DNA of 30,808 bases, taken from positions 1-30,808 of the IMG/VR virus record IMGVR_UViG_3300047373_000661; one strand, 5' to 3'. The position numbers and the translations under genes were made by a program. Within the stretch, counting starts at the first letter, position 1; every line of letters begins with the position of its first letter. This document shows, piece by piece, positions 1 to 9,400 of the stretch. This DNA comes from a virus. Below the pieces are notes generated by a model. That model worked only from the letters and a program-made list of their open reading frames with translations. It ran no database searches and had not been told where the DNA came from.

Positions 1-1030
1 GATTAACTTGCGAAACAGACCAAATAGGTATATCTAATTCCCTAGCTAATCCTTTTGTGCTTGTATAAATATCATCGATTTCGTCCTTACGCTCACGATT
101 TTTCTTTCTTGATGAAAGAAGATCTACGTAATCAATAAGTACTAAATCTGCTTTAACTCCCATATTTGCAACTTTTGCAATATGTGATTCAATAGTTGAT
201 ATAGTTGCCCTACCTGTTGGGAACTCCTTGATAATAAGTCTACCAGGTAGTTGAGGAACTATTTCTTCTGCCTTTGGTTTTAACTGATCTGTTTTATTAA
301 CTGGTATTTGGGTGAAGAAAGCATCATATCTTTTACCTACATAATCTTCACCCAATTCCAAAGTATAGTGAAGAACGTTATATCCCAATCTAACAGCATA
401 TCCCCCTAATGCTACAAGAGACCACGATTTACCACCTCCAGGATTACCAAAAATAAGACCAAAATCTCCATTTCCCAATCCACCTTGTAATAATGTGTTA
501 ATCCTTTCCCAAGGAGTAGGTATAGTCGTACGAGAATTTTCTCGATAACGTTCTTCGATATCTTTATTATATTCATGTCCTACGTTTTTATCTTGACCAG
601 CTTTAAGAGCACTATCAACGAGATGTCTGATTGCCTCAAAGTCTCCTGCTTTTAATAAGTCAACTGATGACATTAATGCTTTTTTTAATTGTTGGTTTCT
701 ACAAAAATTAGTGAATTCCTCCTGCACATATTTCAAATCTTCATCAGATGATACATAGGCTAATTTTAGTTGTTCTTTAATAGATAATTGTAATACATCA
801 TTATCTACTTTTTGTAACTCAATTTTTAATGTTTCTAAAGTAGGTGTTGTATGATACTTATCATAATATTTAAGTATCTCTTTAATTACCCATTTATGAG
901 CATTATTTTCAAAAAACTCATCAGAAATAATATCATGTATATTTGTTAAAAACTCTTTATGAGTTAACAATGATGATATTGCTTTTATCTGAAAATCTGG
1001 TCCGTAATTATTTAATGATTTTAATGTCAA
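1..1030 (-). CDS. 41: Replicative DNA helicase gp41 (DnaB-like), N-terminal part, partial at left edge
   Basis: Hexameric 5'-3' helicase of the replication fork. The frame is open from 1030 to the window edge, giving about 343 residues. Walker A is GNPGGGKSW (Lys201), Walker B is VLIDYVDL (Asp300), and the last visible residues PIWSVSQVN form the DnaB-family motif with the conserved Gln. The N-terminal region is helical as in DnaB/gp41. No ATG is available: an in-frame stop lies two codons upstream of TTG at 1028-1030, and no Met codon occurs early, so TTG in the overlap TTGA with the rnh stop is the best start. The C-terminus lies outside the window (T4 gp41 has about 475 residues). Confidence 0.9.
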   Translation of the reverse strand, partial: MTLKSLNNYGPDFQIKAISSLLTHKEFLTNIHDIISDEFFENNAHKWVIKEILKYYDKYHTTPTLETLKIELQKVDNDVLQLSIKEQLKLAYVSSDEDLKYVQEEFTNFCRNQQLKKALMSSVDLLKAGDFEAIRHLVDSALKAGQDKNVGHEYNKDIEERYRENSRTTIPTPWERINTLLQGGLGNGDFGLIFGNPGGGKSWSLVALGGYAVRLGYNVLHYTLELGEDYVGKRYDAFFTQIPVNKTDQLKPKAEEIVPQLPGRLIIKEFPTGRATISTIESHIAKVANMGVKADLVLIDYVDLLSSRKKNRERKDEIDDIYTSTKGLARELDIPIWSVSQVN

Positions 1031-2067
1031 TTCTTATAACCTTTAAAGTGTGAAAATTTATCGTTTAACCATATTTCTAGGTTTCTAATCATTCCCCCTA
1101 ATTTATCTTCATTATATATTTGAACAAATAATTTAGGTTGTAATTCAGGAAACTCTTGGTCAATAACATAATCTATATATTCTATTTGTTCTGCATCAAC
1201 CATAGGTTTACTTAAATCCATAATTTTAAAACTATTTTCTAATTTTACTCTATCATGAACTATCCTAGAATATACAACATGTTCTTTAAATTTCCTAGTA
1301 GATATGTCAAAGATATCTTCTAATGTTAATTCTTCTGTTTGTAATTCAGGGAATTTTTTAAATATACCTTTTTCACCTAATCCTTTTACTCCTGGTATTT
1401 TATCTGAATTATCTCCTAATAATGTTTTATATAAAATAAAATTTTTAGATAATACACCAAATTTTTCTAATACTGTTTGTGAATTATAATATTCTTTTTC
1501 CATTGGTCTATATAATATAATTTTGTCAGTTACTAACTGTACAAAATCTTTATCACTAGATACAATAAAACATGTAGAATTATATTTTTTAACTAATTTA
1601 TTAGATAACACTGCTATAATATCATCAGCTTCTACCTTATCTATTATAGTAGTTTTAACAGGTAATAATTTTAAATACTGGATTAGACGTACTATTTGGT
1701 CTACTTTAGCATCATGTTCATCACCTAAATCTTCAAATACCTCCCAATTAGTAATTCTTTGTAAATCTCTACCTGATTTGTACTCGGGGAGCAAATTCTT
1801 TCTATTAGTAGAAGAACCTGCTCCATCGAATACTACATAAACAGATGTTGGTTGGGTTTGATTTATTAAAGCACCCAAACTACGAAGAAATCCACCTAAC
1901 CCACCAATGTGAACTCCATCAGGATTAACCATATTTAACATTGCAAAATTCCTAAAAAATAGATTTAATCCATCTATTATAAGAACCTTATCATGTTTTT
2001 TTAAAGTTGGTTCCTCCCTTTGCTCCTGGACCTCGTCCAATAGCTTAAATAATTCTTTATGCTTCAT
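1027..2067 (-). CDS. rnh: 5'-3' exonuclease / RNase H (FEN-1 family, T4 Rnh-like)
   Basis: Flap/5'-nuclease that removes RNA primers from lagging-strand fragments. Acidic metal-site residues are visible in order: Asp32 in LIIDGLNLFFR, Asp81 in VFDGAG, EADD (146-149), SDKD (171-174), and the helix-3-turn-helix region GDNSDKIPGVKGLGEKG (218-234) that binds DNA. The conserved lysine/arginine of the arch lies in YKSGRD (96-101). The 346 residues compare with about 305 in T4 Rnh. The gene sits between uvsX and the gp41 helicase and its stop overlaps the helicase start (TTGA), suggesting coupled translation. The basic-acid split N-terminal 25 residues are a short extension of unknown role. Confidence 0.92.
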   Translation of the reverse strand: MKHKELFKLLDEVQEQREEPTLKKHDKVLIIDGLNLFFRNFAMLNMVNPDGVHIGGLGGFLRSLGALINQTQPTSVYVVFDGAGSSTNRKNLLPEYKSGRDLQRITNWEVFEDLGDEHDAKVDQIVRLIQYLKLLPVKTTIIDKVEADDIIAVLSNKLVKKYNSTCFIVSSDKDFVQLVTDKIILYRPMEKEYYNSQTVLEKFGVLSKNFILYKTLLGDNSDKIPGVKGLGEKGIFKKFPELQTEELTLEDIFDISTRKFKEHVVYSRIVHDRVKLENSFKIMDLSKPMVDAEQIEYIDYVIDQEFPELQPKLFVQIYNEDKLGGMIRNLEIWLNDKFSHFKGYKN

Positions 2068-2072
2068 AATTA

Positions 2073-3146
2073 CTATTCTGGTTCTTTCTCGAAATGAGAA
2101 ATATCTTGAATTTCTTCTCCTTCTTCAACTATATCAAAATTCATACCTCCTAATATTTCAGCCCATTCCTTAGCATTGTCCTCTTTGTATTTTTTAAGTT
2201 GATTTGGATCATCCAATATAAACCCATGAGGTGTCATTACTATTCTACCTCTAGTGGTAACACCATTAATGTGATTTTTATCAATTTGTAAGTTAGCTCG
2301 TTTAGCAAATTCTACCTGCTTACCATCTTTAATTGCTTTAATTTTAGATGTACCTGCAGACATAATATTACCAAATGTAACTACAAATGTTGAATCAAAC
2401 CACATTGCATAACCACCCTTATTCATTAATTTAGGTTTACCCATAGGTGATTCTGGTTTTAATGTCCAAACTTTATTAACACAAACTAATGTATTAGTAT
2501 AAGGTGATGACTCTTTTCTTGATAATGTAATTTTTTGGTTTACATTATTTCCAAATTGAGTTGACATAGCACCTGCATTCCATTCGTTGTTGTTTTTATT
2601 TGATTTAAGTGACATTTCACAAGGTACCGAACCAATACTATCCCATAGGAATAATAAGTCATAAGGTAAATTACCTCGTTTTTGTTCATCCATTAAATCT
2701 AAAATAAATCCAGCTACGTCTTCAATAGAATGAATAGTTTCTCTATCAACATAGATAAAATTACCATCATAATTGGTAATTTCTCCATTTTCATCTCTTT
2801 CTACTTTGATGTCTAATCCCATTTGGATTGCATGTTCCCAATTCCATTTCATCTCTGTGATAATAAAAACAGGCAGTATCCCGTTATTCTGGGCAGATAC
2901 TGCTGCTTCTATCATCGCTGTTGTTTTACCAGTGTCCGAATGACCTCTAAGTAAAACAATGTGCCCCATAGGGATACCAGGTATTGAGGTAACTTCCCTA
3001 AAGGCAGGAGAAAGGGGAATCCATTCTTGATCCTTAAATTTGATATTTTTGTCTAGTCCCTTTTTATTCTTAAAGGCATTCAGATCAAATTTACTCTGAA
3101 TTTCTTTAGAGACTGCCGCCGATAATGATTTCTTTTTTCTCGCCAT
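2073..3146 (-). CDS. uvsX: UvsX RecA-like recombinase
   Basis: ATP-dependent strand-exchange protein for recombination-dependent replication and repair. Walker A is GHSDTGKTT (68-76, Lys74), a probable catalytic glutamate lies in ITEMKW (Glu98), and Walker B is LLFLWDS (164-170, Asp169). The SMSTQFGNN-like loop region (194-201, MSTQFGNN) and VCVNKVWTLKPESPMGKPKL continue the RecA/UvsX core. The length of 357 residues is close to T4 UvsX (about 391). The C-terminus is acidic (EEGEEIQDISHFEKEPE), as common in recombinases that limit DNA binding. It is packed between gp32 and rnh with gaps of a few bases, consistent with one transcript for recombination proteins. Identification is confident. Confidence 0.95.
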   Translation of the reverse strand: MARKKKSLSAAVSKEIQSKFDLNAFKNKKGLDKNIKFKDQEWIPLSPAFREVTSIPGIPMGHIVLLRGHSDTGKTTAMIEAAVSAQNNGILPVFIITEMKWNWEHAIQMGLDIKVERDENGEITNYDGNFIYVDRETIHSIEDVAGFILDLMDEQKRGNLPYDLLFLWDSIGSVPCEMSLKSNKNNNEWNAGAMSTQFGNNVNQKITLSRKESSPYTNTLVCVNKVWTLKPESPMGKPKLMNKGGYAMWFDSTFVVTFGNIMSAGTSKIKAIKDGKQVEFAKRANLQIDKNHINGVTTRGRIVMTPHGFILDDPNQLKKYKEDNAKEWAEILGGMNFDIVEEGEEIQDISHFEKEPE

Positions 3147-3148
3147 AC

Positions 3149-3982
3149 TTAGAAGGGTAAATCATCAGCTTTTTTATCATCAAATAGGGAATCAAATTGG
3201 TCTGTTTTGTTTTGTTTAGCTTTTGAAGTATCTAAAGAAAACTTAGAACCCTCAGGTTGTGAAGTGTCCTCAAAATCATCATTTGGTTCTGAGATAATAG
3301 CACCTTCTTCTTCAGTTTCAGGAGCTAACCATTTTTCTAATGCTGATTTCATTTCATCAAAATTGAATTTCTTAAATTCAGCATTTGGATCAGGTTGTTC
3401 TTTAGTCCATTTTTCTACTAAAGCAGCATCTTCACTTAATGGGGTTTGTTTTAATCTAACCCTAACAGATGATTTGTTATATTGTGTTCCTGTAGATTCA
3501 GGTCCTACTGTTTCAATAGTAAGATCTCTACCGCTTGCAATATCAGTATAATCACCAATTTCCTCATCTACAGCTAATGAAAGTAATTCTTCATAAATTA
3601 ACTTTCCAAATTGCCATAGTCTAACACCTTTATCTTCTTCACCTCTAACAATTACAGGAACGAAAATACGTGTTTTAGGGTCTAATTTCTTAGCTAGAAC
3701 ATAATTTTCTTTATTATATTCTTCTCTAAGCTTACTAGCGAATAAAGCTATAGGATCTTTTTCACCATAATTTAGGGGAGAAAGCATAACTTTATTTGTA
3801 ATACCATAATAGAACTTAAGTTCCGTAAATGGGTTTTTGTTGTTGAACGCGCTAGGCACAATTCTAATCTGTTGTTTACCTACAGTAGGTCTCCAAAACG
3901 TCAAACTATAATCTCGTTTTTGGCCTTGGGGTTGTTTTTGTTGGAGAGTATCCAACTTCTGTTTAAGCATTGATAAATCCAT
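3149..3982 (-). CDS. 32: Single-stranded DNA-binding protein gp32
   Basis: Binds and organises single-stranded DNA for replication and recombination with UvsX and gp41. The 277-residue protein follows gp32 architecture: short basic N-terminal segment, OB-fold core (about 24-190) with RIFVPVIVRGEEDKGVRLWQ and FGKLIYEELLSLAVDEEIGD, matching the T4 region around VFKYRFGKKIWDKI, and an acidic C-terminal tail. Unlike T4 gp32 (zinc bound by His64, Cys77, Cys86, Cys90) the protein has no cysteine at all, so it lacks the zinc ribbon. Its last residues, DDLPF, resemble the DDIPF tip of bacterial SSB. The structured leader upstream suggests autoregulation. It lies two bases before the uvsX start. Confidence 0.9.
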   Translation of the reverse strand: MDLSMLKQKLDTLQQKQPQGQKRDYSLTFWRPTVGKQQIRIVPSAFNNKNPFTELKFYYGITNKVMLSPLNYGEKDPIALFASKLREEYNKENYVLAKKLDPKTRIFVPVIVRGEEDKGVRLWQFGKLIYEELLSLAVDEEIGDYTDIASGRDLTIETVGPESTGTQYNKSSVRVRLKQTPLSEDAALVEKWTKEQPDPNAEFKKFNFDEMKSALEKWLAPETEEEGAIISEPNDDFEDTSQPEGSKFSLDTSKAKQNKTDQFDSLFDDKKADDLPF

Positions 3983-4018
3983 AATTTTATAACTTTTTTT
4001 AATGTAACTACAATATAC

Positions 4019-4050
4019 GAACTAGAATTTGGGGAGCCAAACTATAGTTC
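4019..4050 (-). promoter_or_regulatory. Hairpin in the gene 32 leader (possible autoregulatory operator)
   Basis: On the coding strand a 14-pair stem with one mismatch and one G-U pair can form: outer arms GAACTA/TAGTTC, inner arms AGTTTGG/CCAAATT, loop CTCC. It overlaps the stop of the 155-aa gene, has no U-tract, and is followed by 36 A/U-rich, unstructured bases up to the gp32 ATG. In T4, gene 32 mRNA has a 5' pseudoknot followed by an unstructured leader bound cooperatively by gp32; the layout here is similar. Confidence 0.5.
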
Positions 4051-4509
4051 AATTATTTTATGTATCTTTGTATTCAATTGATTTAACTCATTATGTTGAG
4101 TCAATAGGATACAATTTCTATAGTGTTGCCAATCTACTTGGTAAGTAGAATCAACTACACCCCCATTAAGCTTTTTAATTAATTCATTTAAAGCATTAAT
4201 AGTATACAAGGTATTAGATTCCTTCTTTCTATGTACTAAAATTGTATTTTCTGGGATGGTATGAACGTTACCTTGGTCGACATTATATGTAATAACATAT
4301 TCATCTTTTCCAACTATTTCTAAAACAAATAGTTTATTGTAAATAATCGTATACTTACTTTTAATTTTTTCTAAAAGCAAATCTAGATTATCTATATCAG
4401 TAAATGTGCAGAATAGTTTATTATTCAAATCTCCAATGGTTTTGATGTCAGTTACAACATCATAATTCGCATTATACGTATTTGTTTCCCTATCTAAAGT
4501 CGTAATCAT
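4042..4509 (-). CDS. Unknown protein between the polymerase and gp32 genes (155 aa)
   Basis: A 155-residue soluble protein, not recognised. It opens with MITTLDRETNTYNANYDVVT, has a mixed alpha/beta body with LFVLEIVGKDEYVITYNVDQ (about 61-80), and a helical end, TLYTINALNELIKKLNGGVV and ILLTQHNELNQLNTKI. It overlaps the polymerase gene by 20 bases and is followed by the gp32 leader, so it is embedded in the replication operon and likely translated together with the polymerase. A polymerase accessory or regulatory function is conceivable from position, but no motif supports a specific role. Its last codons lie within the hairpin described upstream of gp32. Confidence 0.65.
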   Translation of the reverse strand: MITTLDRETNTYNANYDVVTDIKTIGDLNNKLFCTFTDIDNLDLLLEKIKSKYTIIYNKLFVLEIVGKDEYVITYNVDQGNVHTIPENTILVHRKKESNTLYTINALNELIKKLNGGVVDSTYQVDWQHYRNCILLTQHNELNQLNTKIHKIIEL

Positions 4510-5758
4510 AACCTTGTTTTATTTTTATGTTTAATTTATATTTATTAAATACACTATGAATTTCATCCATAATTTCTTTTTCATCTTCGCTATAATCAAA
4601 TAAAAATGAATCATATGTATATAATATTAATTTTGTTTTTTTACCTCTTAATATACTAAATATATCCCACAGTATACGAACATTCATTGACGTCTCCAAG
4701 TTTTGTAACAAATAATTAAATAATTTTTGCGGATTCATTTCCTTATAATAATCTCTTTGATAAACGTAATTTGAAATCGGACACACAATATCCGCTCCTT
4801 GATAAAAATCGAGCCACATATTATGTATATACTCTTTTATTTTTTTAAAGTATTCCAGATGCTCATATTGTTGGAATACACCTCCGTATAATTGTTTGAA
4901 TGTTAGTTCTTTTGATTTAGCATAACTTACCTTGTATAATTTCGCAAGATGATCGTGAATATCCACAGTGGGAAAATTATAATCAATGAGACGACAAGAC
5001 AAACTAGGATGATAAGCAGAAATATCAATTTCATAAAGAATATCATTAGTTGGTATAAAAGATTTCCTACATCCATTTTCTTTGTTAAGTGCTGCATAGT
5101 TTACTCCTTTAAATTTATTTGATGGTCTTGTTGTTAATGTTTTTAAGTTATACTGACTGTAGACTCGTTCACCATTAACGGGATGAAAATGTTGTTCGAA
5201 TCTAGGTACGTGTATTCGTAATCCACTTCGCTCGAGAGCGTTGAATACCACGGATACTCTACTGTTAAAGAATTCATCATAATTAGTTTTTTCTTTGTTA
5301 ATATTGCTTTTTAATTCTAAAAACGTGTTCTCACACATTTCATAGTGTTTAACTACCGGTACCATTACATTAACATTAGGTTTATCCTTATGTTTATAGT
5401 ACAATATTTCATGTGCTTTAGTTAATTCCGGTATATACGTATTAGGTGGTACATTTATGTCATAAAGAGCTTTTAGAGGAAAATAATGTAATATTTCCTT
5501 TTTATCCCTACAATATAATACTTCAAATTTATTTAATAATCGGTCTATACCCGTTTTTAACACACTTGATGTCTCGCTATGAGACAAGCATAACATATAG
5601 CCTTTAGGTGCGTTAATTGGTCTAATATACACCAAACTTACGGTATTTTCAACCGGGTGCACATTATGACTACTTGGTATAACTTCTATATAAGCTTTTG
5701 TATAACCACTATTTAATAAAACCTCGAGTTGGTCTCCCTTCTCTATTAACCAATACAT
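4490..5758 (-). CDS. Compact family A (PolA-type) DNA polymerase
   Basis: A 422-residue template-directed DNA polymerase. Palm/finger motifs can be read: TLTTRPSN (208-214) parallels the TGRLSS motif; FIPTNDILYEIDISAYHPSL (234-253) is motif A with Asp245; KELTFKQLYGG (283-293) is the O helix with Lys283, Phe287 and Tyr291 at the spacing of E. coli Lys758, Phe762 and Tyr766, although the position of Arg754 is occupied by Tyr279; LFNYLLQNLETS (346-357) resembles the Q-containing NxPIQ motif; and LILYTYDSFLFD (377-388) is motif C with Asp383 in YDS rather than HDE. The first 150 residues show no clear 3'-5' exonuclease acidic motif. It heads the replication cluster and overlaps the next gene by 20 bases. 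T4 itself uses a family B enzyme (gp43). Confidence 0.8.
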   Translation of the reverse strand: MYWLIEKGDQLEVLLNSGYTKAYIEVIPSSHNVHPVENTVSLVYIRPINAPKGYMLCLSHSETSSVLKTGIDRLLNKFEVLYCRDKKEILHYFPLKALYDINVPPNTYIPELTKAHEILYYKHKDKPNVNVMVPVVKHYEMCENTFLELKSNINKEKTNYDEFFNSRVSVVFNALERSGLRIHVPRFEQHFHPVNGERVYSQYNLKTLTTRPSNKFKGVNYAALNKENGCRKSFIPTNDILYEIDISAYHPSLSCRLIDYNFPTVDIHDHLAKLYKVSYAKSKELTFKQLYGGVFQQYEHLEYFKKIKEYIHNMWLDFYQGADIVCPISNYVYQRDYYKEMNPQKLFNYLLQNLETSMNVRILWDIFSILRGKKTKLILYTYDSFLFDYSEDEKEIMDEIHSVFNKYKLNIKIKQGYDYDFR

Positions 5759-5793
5759 AAAACCCTTTTATTTACCCCAATATAATAAAAGAT

Positions 5794-6447
5794 TTAGTAG
5801 CCTCCACTTGATTCTCTATTTTCCTTTACTTCTTTTACTACTTTTGGTTTTAAACAATATTGGGAAAATTGGTTTTTAAAGTAATTAGTAAACCCATAAG
5901 CTCTATTTCTAAATTCTACTAGATCTACTACATTTTGATTTATTGTATAAATATCTTCTTCTTTACCTGTTAAATTCCAATTTAATTGTAATGCTTGATA
6001 ATACTGCCATTGAACTTGGTTATTTTTACCATTAAATAAATCAAATTCTTTTTTATCAACTTCTAAAAATATTTTTTTAGTTATATCATTTAAAAAATAC
6101 CTTTGATACTCTCCTAATTTATAGTCTGATTCGGTTGGTTTTGGATATGATGATACTGGTGGTCTAGGTGATGGTGTGTTTATACCTCTTCCAATTGAAG
6201 AAAAATAAGCATCATCAATTATATAATAAGATTCAGGTAATGGTTCACTATCTTTTGATTTATCTACTGGAGCGGATTGATATAATTGTTTATTTGGTGG
6301 GTCTTGTGGGTTTTTACCTGTATAGTATTTACCATCAGATGTTTTAAAATAAGGTCCCTCATATTCTTGACCATTATCAGGATTAGTTAACCCATCACCT
6401 GGATTGGCTTTTAAATTTTCTATTATTTGTGATTTTGGATAATACAT
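5794..6447 (-). CDS. Putative virion structural protein of the baseplate module (217 aa)
   Basis: A 217-residue protein with a Pro/Gly/Asp-rich N-terminal half: MYYPKSQIIENLKANPGDGL, EYEGPYFKTSDGKYYTGKNP (about 28-47), then proline-rich linker (about 90-105) and a helical C-terminal half with LGEYQRYFLNDITKKIFLEV and WQYYQALQLNWNLTG. The N-terminal Tyr/Gly pattern resembles short repeat units seen in structural proteins of environmental phages, but I cannot name the family. It is coupled to the hub gene by TAATG, implying it acts with the hub or baseplate. It is the last gene of the tail module before the replication genes. Confidence 0.65.
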   Translation of the reverse strand: MYYPKSQIIENLKANPGDGLTNPDNGQEYEGPYFKTSDGKYYTGKNPQDPPNKQLYQSAPVDKSKDSEPLPESYYIIDDAYFSSIGRGINTPSPRPPVSSYPKPTESDYKLGEYQRYFLNDITKKIFLEVDKKEFDLFNGKNNQVQWQYYQALQLNWNLTGKEEDIYTINQNVVDLVEFRNRAYGFTNYFKNQFSQYCLKPKVVKEVKENRESSGGY

Positions 6448-9400
6448 TAACTTCCTAATATTCTTGTTATTTCTCCTTTTGCAGATAATGTTGCTTTTCT
6501 AATAGCTAAATCAATAAATCTACTTTGATTTCTATCTACTTTTTTAATTAAAGCTGAACCTGTTCCAATTGCTATACCGCCCTCCCCATCATCATAATTA
6601 ATAGTAACTCTTACTGGATCTCCTCCTTTAAGTGTACGTCTTTCTGGAGTGATGGTTTCTTTAGCAAATCGACCTTGATACGTAAATGTTTTAACTTGGC
6701 TATTTTCAAGTTCAGTATTTTGTGTATCCCAATCTTTTTGTGGTTTGCCTGGATTGTCTAATTCAGCATTTGATAGTGCTACATCTCTATTAAATTGTAC
6801 ATAAAAATGAACTGAATCAATATAACCTGAGAATGAACCACCCCATTTAATTCCAGATTTTTCAGCCATTGCAACAATACCTTGTTCAATCCATGGGTTT
6901 CTTTCTTTCTTTTTAAATGTTCTACCTTTAGGGTCTGTAACATTAAAATCAACACCTGCTGCATAATTATGTACAGATCTACCAGGTGCGGCATTTTTAG
7001 GATTTTCTGCTTTTAATTCTACTGATCTTGAGAATGGTCTAAATACTGCATTTATAGTAATAACATAATCATCGTATCCTCCATCTCTTAAACTTTCATA
7101 GAAATTTCTAAAGGCATATTGAATATTTTCATTCATGTAACTAACGGCTGTTTCTAATGAAATTTCTTTTCCATATGTTGCATCATTTACCTTTTTACCA
7201 CTTACCGTTCTATTATCAATAAATTTTAAAGGTTTATCTCTTTTTAAATTAAATGGATCAATTGGACCTTCATTAGCTGGAATGTCGTAAGCTCCCCCTT
7301 CGGTACCTACATAAGTCATATTAGTAAATGGAGATTTTGGTGTATCCTGAACATTAGGTACAGCTAAAGTACCAATACTAGTTTGCCAATTGTTATCACT
7401 AATAGAGTGATCTACTTTATCAATTATAAATTTTACTGCTTTATCATAGGCAGGAGGTAAAAAATCTTGTCTTATTTGGCAACCATTATAAATTTTAATA
7501 CCAGATAATCCTTCCATAGTCATACCTAGCTTAATTGGTATAAAACCAGCTTTGTTAGAAGGTATTCCAGTTTCAACAAATATTTTTTCATTTTGTAAAT
7601 TTACATAACCATTAAAACTTTGATGTCCTTCACTTACAAAATCATCAGCCATAGTTGTGTATAAAGTTTCATCATCATCAAATGTTATAGTTTTAAAATC
7701 ACCATTATCCATTGGAACTTTTACTGTACCACCAAAAGCTCTAACTAAATATAATTGATAATTACTATTAAATTGTTCAGACTCATCATAAAAATAAGCT
7801 TGTATAGCAGAAAATGCTTTTCCTAAAGAAGTTGCAGCAAAAGCTTTACTTATAATTTCTTTTACTTGAAGGGCAATATCAGTTGTTTTTGCTAGAGTTA
7901 AAAATGTGTAATAAGTTACATTTTCAAAAGTTACTCCCTTATAAGGTACATCTTTTCTTATAGTAAGTTCTGAATTTCTTTGTTCATTGTCTTTTTTATT
8001 ATCCCCAAAAATACCAAAACTATCTTTTTTAACATTTCTAGTAAAAACTAAGTTTAATACTTCATTTCTTGTTCTTTCTCTAAAAAGAGAAATTCCCCCA
8101 AATAAGGCAGAACCAACAGCTTCTCCAGTTGAAAATTCTGCAGATTCAGGAGCATTATCCCAAGCATTATCCTGTTCTTCAGTACCTAGGTTAGTAAAAT
8201 CAGCTCCTGGAGTGTCAACCATTGATGGGTTTGTTCTGTCCATTAAACCAATGTTCCATTTAGAAAATGCAGTTGCATCTGTATTTCTTGTTGAACTACC
8301 TTGAGCAGTAGCTCCGATTGATATTTGACTAGCTAAATCGGGTGTAATGCTGGTTTCAAAACTAAAATCAGTTATAAAATTAGATGAACCAGACATATTA
8401 TAACCAAAAATTTCAAAACTAGGAGGTGAATCTAAACCTAAATTAGGTATTGGATTTTGGTCAATAATAGTAAGTACATTATCATCTTTTACTATAACTT
8501 CTAAATCTATAACATTACCCAAAGCTTTATTAATCCCAGTAACTATCTTAGTCATAAATTCAAATAAACTTAAATCACCCTTTTTATCTGTTTGTTGTAA
8601 AACTTCAGCTATAAATTCAAAATTTAAATAAATATTCATTACCCTTCCATAATAACAAGGACCAGAATTAAAAGTAAATTGTTTTAAATCATCTAAATAT
8701 TTAGGTATTAAAAGTTCATCAATTTGACTTTCACTACCATAATAAAATTCAGGTTTAATTAAGCAAACTTTTGGATCTAATGATATTAAATTAGGATAAG
8801 TATTACATATATTAGTTATTTCATCATTTTCTATATTTAATACTAATTCTGGGTTATCTTTAATGATTAAGGGAATAATTCTATCTCTTAAAATATCTAA
8901 TAATTGTCCTAAAGTCATAAAATAGTTATAATTAGGCAAATCAATAGAAGGATAATCACCCGAAAAGAAACCATCATAATGCTCTCTAGAATGTTCCCAA
9001 GAAAAGAAAGGACCATTAGAACTAACTCCATCTTTTCTATCTTCCCATTTTAGATCTCTTACTAGTTTATACATGTAATAAGAAATTTGAGAATCACCTG
9101 CTGTACCAACAATTGCAGAATCTTTTAAATCACCTAAAGGTGTAGAACTATACCCAAAAAATGTAAATGTATCATCTTCAATTTGGTTAGCTGAAAGGGC
9201 TAAAACTTTATTTTTAGCTGAAATTGATTCTATAACATCTCCTAAAGTAATTAAATCTATAGAAATATCATACGTACCATCTGGGTTGAAAGACCAATCA
9301 AAATTAGTTACTTTCCCAAAAAAACCATCATAATTGTAACTATATAACTTTCTATAAGTTATTATTTTTTGAAGTATTGAGTTTTGAGTTACTTTAGCTG

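Noticed and set aside
64-71. TATAAATA within the helicase gene (and again at 5946-5953 in the 217-aa gene)
   Set aside because: On the plus strand inside coding sequence and without the extended context of the intergenic copies; probably chance in AT-rich DNA.
1523-1840. Plus-strand 105-codon frame opposite rnh
   Set aside because: Shadow of the conserved nuclease; no independent support.
6779-6994. Minus-strand 71-codon frame inside the hub gene
   Set aside because: Out-of-frame overlap of the well-supported M15 peptidase coding region.
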